64,000 nucleotides of DNA. It comes from Cloeon dipterum (Eukaryota > Arthropoda > Insecta > Ephemeroptera > Baetidae). The translations under genes were made by a program, and so were the position numbers. Location: NCBI RefSeq assembly GCF_949628265.1, contig NC_088788.1:7874001-7938000 (forward strand), read 5' to 3'. Below the pieces are notes generated by a model, which made no database searches, was not told the origin of the DNA, and saw only the letters and a list, made by a program, of their open reading frames with translations. This document shows positions 1 to 11,957 of this stretch, one piece after another. Position 1 is the first letter of the stretch. Each line of letters starts with the position of its first letter.

Positions 1-350
1 GTCTTAATTTTGCTCGAGAGTGTCGTCCCTAAAACTTCGTTGAGCTGATTGAGCAGAGTGAGTGAAGTCTTTGCCAAATTACAGTTGATTTACGTCACTC
101 CATGACTTGTGGATGGTGGCGAGGATTTCATTACTGCTAAACACTGTTACGGCGGGACAGTCTCTTTTGTGTGCTTCAGCAGAGTTCGCCGAGTTTACCA
201 GGTATATCCTGCAAAATAGAACTGATTTTTAACAGTGTAAACCCTAACTATAGATGTTTTATCTAAATTTCACATCCCTCATACAGTAAGAATTTGAGTA
301 AAAATTAGAAAAATAAATATTGCATTAAATTCAGCATTAAAGAGGATTGA

Positions 351-710
351 TACTGCAAAATCCTGTAAAATACTTGTTGCCAATGCATGAACTCATGCAT
401 CCCTTAGGATTCAAAGCCAAAATAGCACTGCAAATATTTTAGAAAAGAGGCTGCAAAGATAGCATATGCTTTTCAAATAGTAAGGACTGTCTCCTATTTA
501 AAATCTGATATTATTTAAAAAAAAATCCCCAAAATGTGTCATGCACTGTTGAATAGATCTTGAAAATAGGAATTAAAATCTGCCAAGAAAATGTGGTCAA
601 GCACTGTAAATTTTAGAGAAAATCTAGCAAGGTCCTTGCAAATTGTAGAACATTATTGTTTATCGATCAACTAACTGCTCTTTGCATCCAACAATTCAAA
701 TAATTTTCAA
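351..710. repeat. Dispersed repeat copy 1 (about 360 bp)
   Basis: The segment from TACTGCAAAATCCTG to GCATCCAACAATTCAAATAA recurs in the same orientation at 60717-61104, with shared blocks such as CAATGCATGAACTCAT, GTCTCC..ATTTAAAATC, AGCAAGGTCCTT and AATTGTAGAACA. The copies have diverged with indels. No inverted ends, coding capacity or target duplication could be seen, so the class is unknown. Confidence 0.75.
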
Positions 711-740
711 TTGTTGCCATGTATCAATCCACTTTTTTAA

Positions 741-1969
741 TTACTTGCTACAAATAATGCTAACCGGCACTTGAGGGAGGGTTTGGTGGCGTCTGGCTTG
801 CTGTTCAGCATCTCGTGCTTCAGCATCATCGTGTTCGGTTTCTGTGGCAGGCGGTGTGAAAGGTCGAGAGCCTTTACTTGGTGTTCCCAAGCCGTCGTGA
901 GAGAACTTAATCGTCTCTTTTCCAATGACGATGTTGCCCACGTCTGCCGCGTTACGCAAAAACGGGCAATCTGGGCTCCAACTCTTGTGCTCCGATTCGG
1001 GCGTGTCTCCTTTCGTCCATTTGCAAACTTCCACCTTGCAGAAAGCGCACCTGACACGGTCTTGGTCTCCGGTGTAGTAAAATCCATTTCTCGCCAGGCC
1101 GAAGGGCTCGACATGCTGCCAGTCGGGCTTTTTCAGCAGCGAAAACAGCCGATATGCCTCGTAATTGTAATTCTGCATTGCCTCTACATCTCCCAGTGGC
1201 ATATTTTGTGCGTGAGCTCTGCAATTCATCTTCTCGCGAATATATTGGACAGAGTATCCCTGGACTTCCTCAGGGCTGAATTTTGAAGTGCAAAACGTAC
1301 AGTAGAAAAATGCACGGCCGCGCTCATTGACGCAGTTGAGGCCCAGCTCGGCCAGCTCGAGTAGACGGGCGAATGGGAATCCTTGCCAAAAATCGAGTGG
1401 AATAAAGGCGAAGAAGGTGAACAAGCGGTGCAAGGCAAAATTCAAATTTATATCCGACAACTTGAAATACGGAGCTGGAGCTTCGGTGAAAAGCGTTTCA
1501 TGTCCCGTTGCCCTGAAAAAATAATGTTTAGTTAGTTAGAATATAAGAGACAATTCTAAATTGATTAAAGCCCCTATATTTTTGTATAAAAATAATGTTT
1601 ATGGTTAAGAAACGGTCATGTGCATCAAACCGGCTCATTAGGGTAAATAAATAATGAAAAATTAATGGAATAAACACATGTTTTTAGCAATCGGGGCTCT
1701 ACATACAAGAAGGAGCATTTTTTGTGCTGGTCCTTGTACTAAAAAATGGCAGCTGGTGGAATTCCGCTTCTCGCGATCAGCTGTTATAATGGCAAATATA
1801 TATTTTTTAAACTAATCCTTTATCAAATAACGAACTTAAATAATTTAAAATTGATTTTTGCGATAAAAACATCTTCTTTAATTTACATTTTTAATTAAGT
1901 ACATTTTGGCACTTACCTGGTTTCATTTTGGAGGAATTTACCGGTTGATTCTTTGACGGAACCCATCAT
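741..1969 (-). CDS. BIR-domain (IAP-family) protein A, two-exon gene
   Basis: Coding exons 1917-1969 and 741-1512 join in phase (53+772 nt) to give 274 aa. The start is a double ATG at 1969/1966 followed by a GTAAGT donor; the acceptor is at 1513-1514. The second BIR is canonical: C173-x2-C176, then 16 residues to H193, then 6 to C200, with the usual WSPDCPF motif. An N-terminal BIR-like segment keeps a CTFC pair (about residues 89-92) but lacks a properly spaced His-x6-Cys, so it is degenerate and probably does not bind zinc in the normal way. The tail is acidic, Gln/Thr-rich and short; no RING, CARD or UBA is visible. BIR proteins bind caspases or IAP antagonists, or act in chromosome passenger complexes; which applies here is unknown. 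The closest relative in the window is the next gene, so the two are a tandem pair. Confidence 0.85.
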
Positions 1970-2920
1970 TTCAAGGCAAATAATGTGATGACTATTATAT
2001 CACCCTTGGCCGGGTATATGAACACTTAGTTGACGTAAGACTTGGCTCGCAGTGAAGGTGTGCTTTCCGACTCCTTTAGGGCCAACTCTTTAAGTACAAA
2101 AAGGAGTAGGTTAGACTTTTCGACTTAAACATTAGTTTCACTTCAAGTCAAGTTTTATCTGTTTATGAACGAACTTGATTACAAACTGATATGAAATTGA
2201 ATATCAATCCGATTGAAGCTAACAATAAACCGAATAAAAAGACTTACGGCGGAAATTTAAAATCACAGTATGCGAAGACGATTTCGCACGTCTGCCCAGC
2301 TCGACAATGTTGCACGAATAAGCAGATGAGTCACCATATAAATATGTTTTCTAAACAAGAGGAGAAGTAGGGGTATGCGTCGGATGATCGGCGCCAGCGA
2401 ATGCAGAGCTCAATATTGGGAGGCGTGTCAAACTATTATCATACTTGAATGAAATAAAGTCACACACACTCAAAGCATACGAATCTATCTGCGCACGGCA
2501 GCCCTTTGTAGCTTATAATAATTAATTTTCAATTTTGTAGAATGTTTTTGTCTGTGCAAAATTATGTTTTCTACTTCTCTGTTTAACCCTTTCTTAATTT
2601 TTTTCATTATTGTAAAACTCAAAATTGGAGATGCATTTTAATGTTGTGCGTGCAGGTGATGAATCAACTTTTTGGAGCAAAAGGTATATTTTGTAGAAAA
2701 TTATGAGGGAACGACACCAAATGTTGCTTTTTACTTATTTAATTATTAACAAAACACATCCAACAAAGATAAAATTTTAAAATTATCGTGACGATTCGGT
2801 TTCATTCCTGATTCCTGCAGGCTGCTCCGAGAGGTAGGTTGGTTTATCCAGGGCAAAGCTTGGTTTTCTGCAGAATCTTGTTGCGGACCGTCAGGCTCAG
2901 GTTGTGGTGCATCAACAGGA

Positions 2921-4333
2921 TCACCAGGAAGTTGAAAGAAATTCCTAAACAAATAATTAAAATTTGTTTTAAAATTCAAATTTAAACTTATTAAAATTAT
3001 GTTTGGAAATTATTTTTCACGATTTTGTAACACAAAAGGATTCACACACTGAGGCTTCTTGAAAAAAAAAAATGAATGCACGAAAAGTGTGAAAACTTGC
3101 AAAGATTGTTAATTGAATATTAAAAAAATATGCGATCAATTTTTTTACCTGAACTTGATGCGGAAAATGGCCTCCAGCAGCACAGTCAGCAGGGACAAAG
3201 TTAGGATTCGCGGTAATATGAGTCATGATACCAATGGCGTCAGTTTTGAATGAATCGATCTGCTCGCTGCCGATCGGGATGTTGAGGGTGGTGGCTTCTA
3301 TATCCTTGAGTAGAAAAGGACAATCCGGGCTCCAAAGGAGGTGCTCCTCGTCAGGCTTTTCTCGCTCCTTCCATTGGTGAAGTGTCAAATCGCAAAAATC
3401 ACACATCACCTTGTCCTCTTCTCCAAAGTAGAAAAAGCCACTTTTTGCCACTTCGTAGATGTTCAAGTCCGGAAAATGATCGATATTTTTCAGCAGAGAT
3501 AATAAACGGTGCGCCTCGAATTCGTAATTCAGCAATAAGCCGCCGTCGACATTTCCTGTTGGCACATTTCTCGAAATATCACAATTTGACTGTAGCAGTC
3601 TTTCGGAAATAATCTTTTCAGCATCTTTAATATCCTGAGATAATATTTCAGCACTGATGGTCACCGCGCAGTAAAATGGGCGTGCACATCCACGCTCATG
3701 ATCGTAATAAAATCCTTTTTTTGCCAGCTTGCGGAGCAGCTCAAATTTGTGTCCCCGGAAGAGTCGGAGTGGAAAGGTGAACAGGCGATGAATTTCGAAA
3801 TCCAAATTCAAATTTGCGATTGGAACACTAAAAAAATATTTAGCAATTAGCTGGTTATGATGCAATGGTATTGAAATCAGAGGTTGGAAAACGCGCGGGC
3901 AGTTCACAAAAATACTATATATTATGTAATTTAAGATGATTCAAAATGAGAATCGCTACTAATTAAAACTGCAATTGAAACGATGAGTTTATTAATTATT
4001 CAAACTCGAACAGTTGACGGTCCGCTTTTATTTTAGGGCCAGTCTTTGTAAAAAAAAAATGAAAAATAAAAAAGCGAATCCTCAAACGCTACGTGGTTTT
4101 GTTAATATTTTGCAATTTAGCACAGATAAGAATTGATTTTTCTATCAAACGTCTTTAATGGCGAGAGGCCATAATTCTTAAGTAAAAATATTTTAGAGCT
4201 AATAGAAAACTACCAGCTATTTTTCTTTTTTTTTTTAAAAATAATAATGAGAAACATTCTGCAGCCCGGTAACAAAAATACCATATACCCACACTTACTT
4301 TTCATTGTAGTTTACTGCTGCGAGGGAACTCAT
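2921..4333 (-). CDS. BIR-domain (IAP-family) protein B, tandem paralogue
   Basis: Coding exons 4299-4333 (ATG at 4333), 3149-3827 and 2921-2944 give 245 aa (35+679+24 nt). Zn ligands of the second BIR are intact: C154-x2-C157, 16 residues to H174, 6 to C181, again with WSPDCPF. The N-terminal BIR-like region has lost one Cys of the CX2C pair (FYCAVT) and the His. The domain order and the helix before the BIR (HRLFTFP, EAHRLLSLLK) match protein A, so this is a local duplicate. No RING is present. The last exon is the weak part: joined with the clear CAG|GTAAAA donor at 3149 and the TTTAG acceptor at 2945-2946, the frame stops after seven codons, although another frame of the same exon stays open for about 60 codons. 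The C-terminus is therefore uncertain; the BIR core is not. Confidence 0.8.
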
Positions 4334-5896
4334 ATTTCTGAAAATAATAAATAAACAAATAAATATAATATCAAACGCAACTCAGTCAGTCCCTACAACT
4401 GACGGCCTAGGCAACTGCGCGAAAACCAAACCCGGATTTAGACTTCCTAACGGTTGCATAAGATTAAACTTTTTATCAGAAAAGTCCTATATGTTCCTGC
4501 ACTCCGTAAAAAAGAGTAAATATTGGTCTCTATTTTTATCAAATAATATTTTGGCATTCCACTTTAATGGGCGAGAAAACCGTTACATTTGCCAATGAAA
4601 ACAATACTAAAGCCATCGAATTTGGCATTGATCTTGTATTTTTATTCTTACTCCTGATAAGATTCCCTTCCCATTATGCGGAGCTCTCAAAGTGTTTCTT
4701 TTGCTTTGTGCGTTAAACGACCACCACGCACCGATTGAAAACCCAAACGCACTACGCCTTTTACGGTATTATGGCACTTTAGGCGTTTTAGAGAGGCCTT
4801 GGACTTTTTAGCCAAATTAACTGTCTTATTAATAGCGATAAGACGATGAAATATTGACTAGAGATGATGTGATGATTCAGTCGATAATAATTACAAAAGT
4901 CTAAGTGCACTATTTTTACCCTTTTGGTAACTCAAAAGAAACTTCCAGAAACTAACTCTATTTTCATTAACATGTTGTCATTTTATAAATAAAATAATAA
5001 CCTTTAATTATAAGTTTTTATTTAAACAAGACCGATTCTTGTCATTTTGAGCCCCTTTCCTTCTGGAGATTTTATTTAAATTTTAATTAAAAAATAATGT
5101 TTACAAATTTGAATATTGCATCTCTGTTGTCATGGTCTATTTTGTGTCGTCTAAAAGAAATTCATCATTGATATGGAAGGAAAGTACTATTTTCATTTAA
5201 AAAAAAATAGTTCAATAACGCATATATTATTTTTAAATTTGAATAATATTTTGCAGCGTCGGGAACGATCGATTTTTTTTTTCAAAAATAGTGTTCTTCA
5301 CGTCGACTGGCTGGACTGATTTTAGTTTCCGCCGTACGTAAAAAAACATTCTAAGTTAACTATCCACATGATTGAGTATGAAATCGCGGTGCCTTTTAAA
5401 TCGAAAATCTGCTGGCGCTAACACTAAAGAACGGTGAATTAGACAACAATTTATTGCAGAGCACCGTGACTTTAATTAACTTTAATTAGCTCCCAAAGTT
5501 GGAAATAATGGAAGATTTTGAATTTACGTTTAAAGAATAAATATGTTAATTAATAAATTTAATGAAATTTGATTGATAAAAGTTTTAGACGAGCGGTTCA
5601 AGATCGCGTAGTTTCTTTAATTACTAGGGTAAAACAATGAAAGAGACCAGTTTGTGTAATAGATACAATTAGTTACATTATTATTTAAGCTGGTACTTTT
5701 GACGATGCAAAATTTATATTGGGTTTATTAATTATTGATTATATTTCATCTTGATAATGACTCAGTAAAGAACATTATTGAAATAACCGAATTAAAATCA
5801 GGAACGGAATATTAAATGCATGTATTATACTTTACAAAATTGAATTTAAAAGAGGAATTAATAAGCTCAGTGAACTATTAGTTTCTCACCACTTAC

Positions 5897-5987
5897 TCTG
5901 GCAATTGTCTCCCTCACTAGCCCGTTGTCAACGTGTGGAAAAATAACTCTGAAGTAATTCGAGGGCTATTTGGTCCACGGTTATATA
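5897..5987 (-). promoter_or_regulatory. TATA box and likely noncoding first exon of BIR gene B
   Basis: On the minus strand TATATAA lies at 5987-5981, in a more GC-rich patch. About 85 bp downstream is CAGA|GTAAGTGG, a perfect GTAAGT donor (exon end 5897). The next acceptor in the right place is TTTTCAG at 4338-4340, which opens the exon that carries the BIR-B start codon. This suggests a spliced 5'UTR with a 1.56-kb first intron (4338-5896). Inferred from sequence signals only. Confidence 0.5.
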
Positions 5988-6670
5988 GCGGCAAGCGGGG
6001 GTTTCACCCAATGGAAAACATGGCTGAAGGTATGCGAGTAAACAATTGATTCACTTCACTCTTACAATGGACGAAAAATATCCTCTATATTGAAAATATT
6101 ATTGATTCAAAGGATATTGTGGACTTTTGAGAGTAAATATTTTTTTGTTCATTAATGAGATTACTTATAGCACCGAAAATAATATTATTAGAGCGTTTGG
6201 CAATTTAATTGAAATCACTTGTGGTACCAATATTATTGTTAAGGGAACAATAAATTATTATTCACATCGGAAACGGCAAATTGCGGTCCGACCCGGACAA
6301 GATAAGCGCGATAAAATGCAGTTTAAGAAGCCGCGTCAGCAAACGTGAATGAGGTTATCGGCGGCCGCGCACACACGTCACAGTTTTGACCACAGAATAT
6401 TTTATGTTGTATAAATATTGATTTGATTACGGGCAACATGTTGCAGGGTTCGTAGTCCATAATTTAAGTCGAATAAAAACAAAATTTTTTATAAAATAAC
6501 AAACCACTTTATTCAGACAGGTAATTAATGATAAACGACTACATACACAGTCACACAACCTGAGTGGAAGTTGCTTGAACGGCATTCTGAGGTTATACAT
6601 ATTTGAAAATCTGGGAAGGACACGCCAATGAACAAACGCATGGAATGTCAAAAGGTTTCCCTAGCTCTGC

Positions 6671-6820
6671 AATTCGTCCTGGGCGCGGTAAATTTGCGCA
6701 TCATTCAACAAAAAATGCCCAAATTTTCACTGTCGAATGGATTGTTGCCTTTTCTTGCAAGAAAGAAATTCGCGTTTGGTTGTTGAAAGTTTCGCAATTT
6801 TGCCGCTACCAGGACGAATT
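6671..6820 (-). mobile_element. Palindromic MITE, family A, copy 1
   Basis: 150 bp starting AATTCGTCCTGG and ending CCAGGACGAATT. It matches the copy at 10911-11058 in the opposite orientation along its whole length. Its own TIRs are more diverged than those of copy 2. It is too short to encode a transposase, so it would be non-autonomous. Confidence 0.75.
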
Positions 6821-7906
6821 TGTGTTTATATCTTAATCATGCAATGGCTACTTAAATTTAATTTTCAATAACTCAGTCAGGCAAACACGATTCTGAACAA
6901 TAAACATGTTTTTTCCCTTGCAAAATCAGAAATTTCAACCGGAAATTTTTCAGTTCTGCTTATCACTATTTACTTTGGATTGAAATGCTCGTATACTGGA
7001 TAACAATCAGCAAAAATACAAACAACTCGTAATTATTCAGTAATATATTATTTTGTATTTTTACATGCTTTGCTCTTTTCCTTTAACGACTAAGAGTTTT
7101 GTTTTAAATCCATCCAATGTGTATATTTTGAGTTTAGACATCAGGGCTACATGGCTAATTGTAAGAGTTTTCATTAACTTTTCTAGTCCTTCGCGTAAAC
7201 CAGAATCATAACAAAATACAAATTTGTAGGTAAACCATGAAATGCTTAAGAAACATTCAAAGAGTACAACGACAGGAAGAGCGAACATCAGAGGAGAGTT
7301 GAGTTTGAGATTCCCCAAAATCCTTCAGTGCAAAGTCCAATCGAGTCGAACAGTGTGCAATTTTTTTATCTGATGATTACAGTACGGAGGCAAAATTTAA
7401 AAAAAATCAATATAAATTTTATTGTTCGCCCTTTTTCAGTTCCTGAATGGAATTTCCCAAAAAAACGAAAGTATATATTTATTACTATTTAAAAATTGTG
7501 CACAAGTCACACGTGCTTTAGAACTGCTATTGAGAGCCTCTCGTTATTTTAATTGGCATTATAATAATTTAAAAAGTCACAAAATCAACCAAATATTTCA
7601 GAAATAACCTTTTTACCGTATTAGATGACATTAGTTTGATATTAAATTTAATTCAATTGAGCTTCACGCGAGGAATTCAACTCACAATATTTTGTTTTCA
7701 ACCGTAGTACAATCATGATTTCTCGGTATTTAGAAATTTTGAATAGATTTGAATTTATTTCATATTTTTTAAATTTTATGTGATAATTTTTCACCGTCGA
7801 CTGAGGGATTGATACTACATTACTAATTATATCGAGTTTTCCAAGAAATTCGGATATAATTGGCAAAATTTGGAATTATATTAGACATAAAGTATTTAAA
7901 AATTGA

Positions 7907-8259
7907 CAGGGTTGCAAACCACCCGCATTTAAAAAAATGCAGTGCAATGGTTTCAATTTTTACCAGTTTCTTGCAGGCAATTTTTTCACCTTATTTTTCA
8001 ATAATTTTCTAATTATTAACCTAAAACCTCATCGACTTGAAAAATTGCCATTTGGAGAAATTGAGGCAGCAAAATGGCAATTTAAAAGAAAATATCTGCA
8101 GTGCAGGAAATTTTGAGCACTCTGATTGAAAATTTAGATTTTCAGAAAAGAAAAATAGAATAAATTCATTTCTTGCAATTCTTGCGCAAGAAATTTGTAA
8201 AAATTGAGCGGAAAAAACCAGTGATGAAAAAAACCAGGTGGTAAGCAAATGCAACCCTG
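7907..8259. mobile_element. hAT-like MITE, copy 1 (CAGGGTTGCA ends)
   Basis: 353 bp flanked by the inverted ends CAGGGTTGCA and TGCAACCCTG. Internal blocks (TCAATAATTTTCTAATTA, GGCAATTTAAAAGAAAA, TTCTTGCGCAAGA, GTGGTAAGCAAATGC) recur at 9558-9881. No clear target duplication is seen. It contains no gene. Confidence 0.75.
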
Positions 8260-8431
8260 TTTCATAATTTGCATGGAATGACGCCAAATAAATCTGTCCT
8301 ACCATCCGTACCTTTCACATGGGAGAATATTTACGCAATTTTTCTTTTTTCAAAATCTCATAAATTTGCCGAGAAAACCCGATTTTAATTTTTACTACCC
8401 CTAAAAACATATCTTATTTCAAGAGAATCAG

Positions 8432-11400
8432 CTACAAATAGACGTCAGCATGCGGCTTATCCGCAATTTTGGGCAGTTCGACGGCAGGATTTGAACTATT
8501 GAGGTTGAGCACCGCGTCGACGAAAGCGGCGTCGACGAAGTCGGCGATGGCGACGTTCAGGTGGTCGCGTTGCTGTCGGCGGGCTCTGAGCCACGGCACG
8601 ACGGCCTTGTTGCACCTGGCGGCCAGGCCGGAGTGCAAATCGGAGCAGAGGCCGGCGGGCAGCACGGTGCCGGTGCGCGGCGTCAGCACGCACTGCGCCA
8701 CGTGGCCGCAGCGCCGGTCGCGCGCCGCCAGGCCCCGCTCGAGGAAGCCGAGCAGCGCCCGCGCCTTCCGCACGTCCGGCCACGGCGACGCCAACGCCTC
8801 CCCGGGCCAAACGCCCCGCAGCCCCCGCACCTCCTCGCACCGGTACACCAACACCACTTGGTACCCGTGCGCCTGGAAACACAATTTTTTAAATGACAAC
8901 AAATTAGAATTATTAATGATCGAGGGATTTGAGAAAAATAAACGGATTTTTACGTTAGTGAAGTTGGCGATATCGCCAGCCCATTTTTCAAAATTTTTAA
9001 AAGTAGTGAACTTGGCGATATCGCCAAAATTCGATTTCAACGAAAATTCGTTCAGAGGGTTGAAATTAGCATCAATGTGCCACCCCCGAACACACAAGTG
9101 GTTCAAAGGGGTAAAAACACGCGTAAAAGCCATAGAAAACAGCTAAAAAGAAAATTCAACACTCAGCAGGGTTTAGCCACCTTGAAACCTCCTCAGGTGG
9201 ACTCCAAATTTTTTATCAATTTGGAAAAAAATGCGGGAAAATTCGGAAAATCCTATAATTTGTGAAATTTTTTGAGCTGTTTTCTTGCAATCAAAAATAT
9301 TGGTGCATCTGCAATTTTTTTAAAACGGTTTCCTAATTTTTAGTATGGTCTATAGTCTATACTACTAACCGACTTTGGTGGCACCATGTAAACATTAAAT
9401 ATTAAGACAACAATAAATTCTAAGTCAAATATTATTACAATAAATAATTTTTGCCCTTATTTTTTACGCTTTTCACGCAACTTTTTAATCTTCAAGCAGT
9501 TTAGGAACAGTAGAAAAAAATTATCTGCATAAATATAAATACTATTATAGATAAAATCATCAGGTGGCAAGAAAAACACGAATTAAAAAAATGCGAGGCA
9601 GTGGTAAAAAATGTTTTTTTTAATTTTAAAACAGTTTCTTGCATTTTTAGGCAATGTTTGCGCGTCAGTTTACAATAATTTTCTAATTACCTGACTTGAA
9701 TAATCGTCAAAAATAATTTTTTGGAGAAATGTAGGCAACAAATGGCAATTTAAAAGAAAAGATCTACTCAGTAGAGAAAAATTTTGACCACTCCGACTGC
9801 AAATTTTATTGTTTCATGGACGAAAATAATTTCTTGCGCAAGATATAGGTATATATTGAGTGGTAAGCAAATGCAACCCTGGATAAAATAGATCACAGTT
9901 AAATTAATTAATTTAATTTATTCCAGGGGAAAATTTACGATTGTAAATATTTTGGAAAACTTTTAATTTTTATAAATATTACACCATAAAAACGAATTTT
10001 TGAAGAGCTAGAACGCATATAATTTTTTAGTTAAAAATATTTTGTTGCTATAAAAGGGAGTTTTTAATTTATAGAAATTAAAATTGTAAATTAAAGTTTC
10101 AAATATTTGATTGAGCTTTGCATATAAGCGAAAAATTGCATGACTTATAAATTTAAATTAATATTTTTTTTTCAACAAAACTATTTTAAAATGAGTTCTA
10201 AATATTTAGTGATAAAATTTCTTATAATTCAGATCATTCGCATTTCTTAAAAACTTTACGCCTTATTTCGATCCCAGATATCGACAAACTATATCACTGA
10301 CCTGCATCCAGCTGAGGGAGATTTCCTGCGTGGCGCCGGGCCAGTAGGGGCAGAGCCTGTCGCCGAAGAGGCCGGAGAGGTGATTGACGAGCTGCTGGTG
10401 GTCATCAGGGCAAAAATGGTAAAAGTGCTGCAGGTCGACGATCAGCACCTCGAGAGGATGGGCGGCGAGGAAGGCGTCGGCGTCGGCCAGCAGGGGCCCA
10501 ACGTCGTCGCCGCACAGGTGGTGCACCACGTGCGGCTGCGTCTCCTTGCCCCTCGCGGCGCCCCGCGGCTCCGCCGGCATCGCCAGCCGCAGGTCCAGGT
10601 AACGCACGCCAAGCTGCAGTTGCTCGGATAAACTCAGGCTCTGAGTTACGCTCCATTTGAAGAGGATGGACCGCGTCACGGGGCCGAACAGCCGCTCCAG
10701 AATTCGCACCGCGTCCGGGCAGTCCGCCGCCAGCGGGGCGTCGGCGCGAATTGAGTAACTCAGCGAGTCGTGACTCCCTGAAACACACGAAAAATGGCAA
10801 AACCGATTAAGAAATAAACACTTTATACAATGGGCATGCTGGAAAAATACCGTAAATTCAGTAAGTTAAATAATGCAAGACAAAAACATATTTTTTTTAA
10901 AAAAAAAATGAATTCGTCCTGGTCCCGGCAAAATTGCGCAACTTTCAACAACCAAACGCGAATTTCCTTGTTGCAAGAAAAGGGCAACAAGCAATTCGAC
11001 AATGAAAATTTGGGTGTTTGTTGAACGTTGCGCAATTTTGCCGGGACCAGGACGAATTTATTTCTAACAGACAAAATGGTTTTTAAATTTTAGAACTTTT
11101 ATTTCCACTCTGAACAGTCAGGAAGATAGATTCCTCTTTTGAGTTATACTCATGAACGCGATAAATGGTTTCTTAACAATATTATTTATTTTAAAAATTT
11201 TCGTTTGTTGAATGAATTTGATTTTCGACACGTTGGAGAATTTCCACTCATCAAAAATTTGCAGGTTTTTGAATAAAATCATTCCGTTTAAATTACCGGA
11301 CGTTCAGAAGAATAAATCCCGTATTTTGCTTCAAGAGCGGCGCTCAAGTCTTGGACTTAAAGTTGCTCTAGCTAGTAAGACAAATTTATTCCGCGCTTCG

Positions 11401-11536
11401 AAAGCTCTGCCAATGCCGAAGCAGCTGAAAAACAGCAAAAGGACGCAATATTCGCGTTACCTGGAATGGCTAGTCTGAAAAAGGGCGCGTCCTTGACCTC
11501 CTGAGGCAGCCGGGCCATCCAGTCGGCCGCCGACAT
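8432..11536 (-). CDS. PI-PLC X domain-containing protein (PLCXD family)
   Basis: Exons 11461-11536 (ATG 11536), 10302-10777 and 8432-8872 join in frame to 330 aa, normal for the PLCXD family. The X-domain begins at once: the motif IPGSHDSLSYSI straddles the first intron and carries the first catalytic His (H28), followed by VRYLDLR and a second His cluster HVVHHLCG (about 108-114). The strand LEVLIVDLQHFY and the C-terminal part, with VVLVYRC, the SPWP motif, AQCVLTP and VIADFV, are typical of PLCXD1-3. There is no signal peptide, PH, C2 or Y domain, so this is the short, metazoan 'X-only' class. Such proteins are thought to hydrolyse phosphoinositides, but the exact substrate in insects is poorly known. 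Intron 1 contains MITE family A copy 2 and intron 2 a hAT-like MITE. Confidence 0.9.
9558..9881. mobile_element. hAT-like MITE, copy 2, with 8-bp target duplication
   Basis: A 324-bp copy of the element at 7907, inside PLCXD intron 2. It ends TGCAACCCTG and is flanked by perfect direct repeats GATAAAAT (9550-9557 and 9882-9889). An 8-bp target duplication together with CAGGG-type ends is characteristic of the hAT superfamily. Its left end has decayed. Confidence 0.8.
10911..11058 (+). mobile_element. Palindromic MITE, family A, copy 2 (best preserved)
   Basis: 148 bp with near-perfect terminal inverted repeats of about 41 bp. Both ends read AATTCGTCCTGGTCCCGGC inward and stay matched, with one mismatch, through TTGCGCAAC and TTCAACAA. 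The centre is a short non-palindromic loop. It lies in intron 1 of the PLCXD gene. Superfamily unknown; I see no convincing target duplication. Confidence 0.8.
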
Positions 11537-11856
11537 GATTTTTAGAGGCCCTCAAAGGTTTCAGAACGAAAGGAGGACGCTGTTCCACTCTCGCACGCCC
11601 CCCTCTTCAAGATAAGTGGGTTGCGGCTGGAGGGTGCGCAGGACGACGACACAACACGGGTGCCACCCTTACAAATTTGTTAAGTCGAGGGAGGAAATGC
11701 TGTACTCAAGCTAAAATATTTTGTGCAGGTTGCCTAGAAAATATTCAGTAAAAATAAATTTTATTAGGATTTTTTTTTAAAATTCAAGCTCAAGAATTCC
11801 ATTTTACAGTTGCAGGTAATGAAATAGGCAGAAATTTCAACCAACGATTATTCAAT

Positions 11857-11862
11857 TTTATT
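11857..11862 (-). terminator. Poly(A) signal of FBXO9
   Basis: AATAAA on the minus strand, about 95 bp past the FBXO9 stop codon. Confidence 0.6.
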
Positions 11863-11957
11863 GATACAAGTTTAGCAAAACAAAATTAGCATTATTTATC
11901 ATTTATAAAAAATATTACAGCGTGTGGGTTTTACGTTAAAGTGTTTTCTGGGGTTTA

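Larger units (their letters stand above)
5988..8431. other. AT-rich intergenic region between BIR gene B and the PLCXD gene
   Basis: No coding exon is recognised. It holds two TIR elements listed separately (6671-6820 and 7907-8259). Other open frames here are short, AT-biased and without recognisable motifs. Confidence 0.7.

Noticed and set aside
741-4333. Idea that the BIR genes are recent acquisitions from a baculovirus
   Set aside because: Both have introns, TATA/UTR structure and host-like context, and lack the viral IAP BIR-BIR-RING layout; IAP genes are native to insects.
8469-9146. 225-codon plus-strand frame over the PLCXD last exon
   Set aside because: It is the reverse shadow of the GC-rich PLCXD exon; the minus frame carries the conserved motifs.
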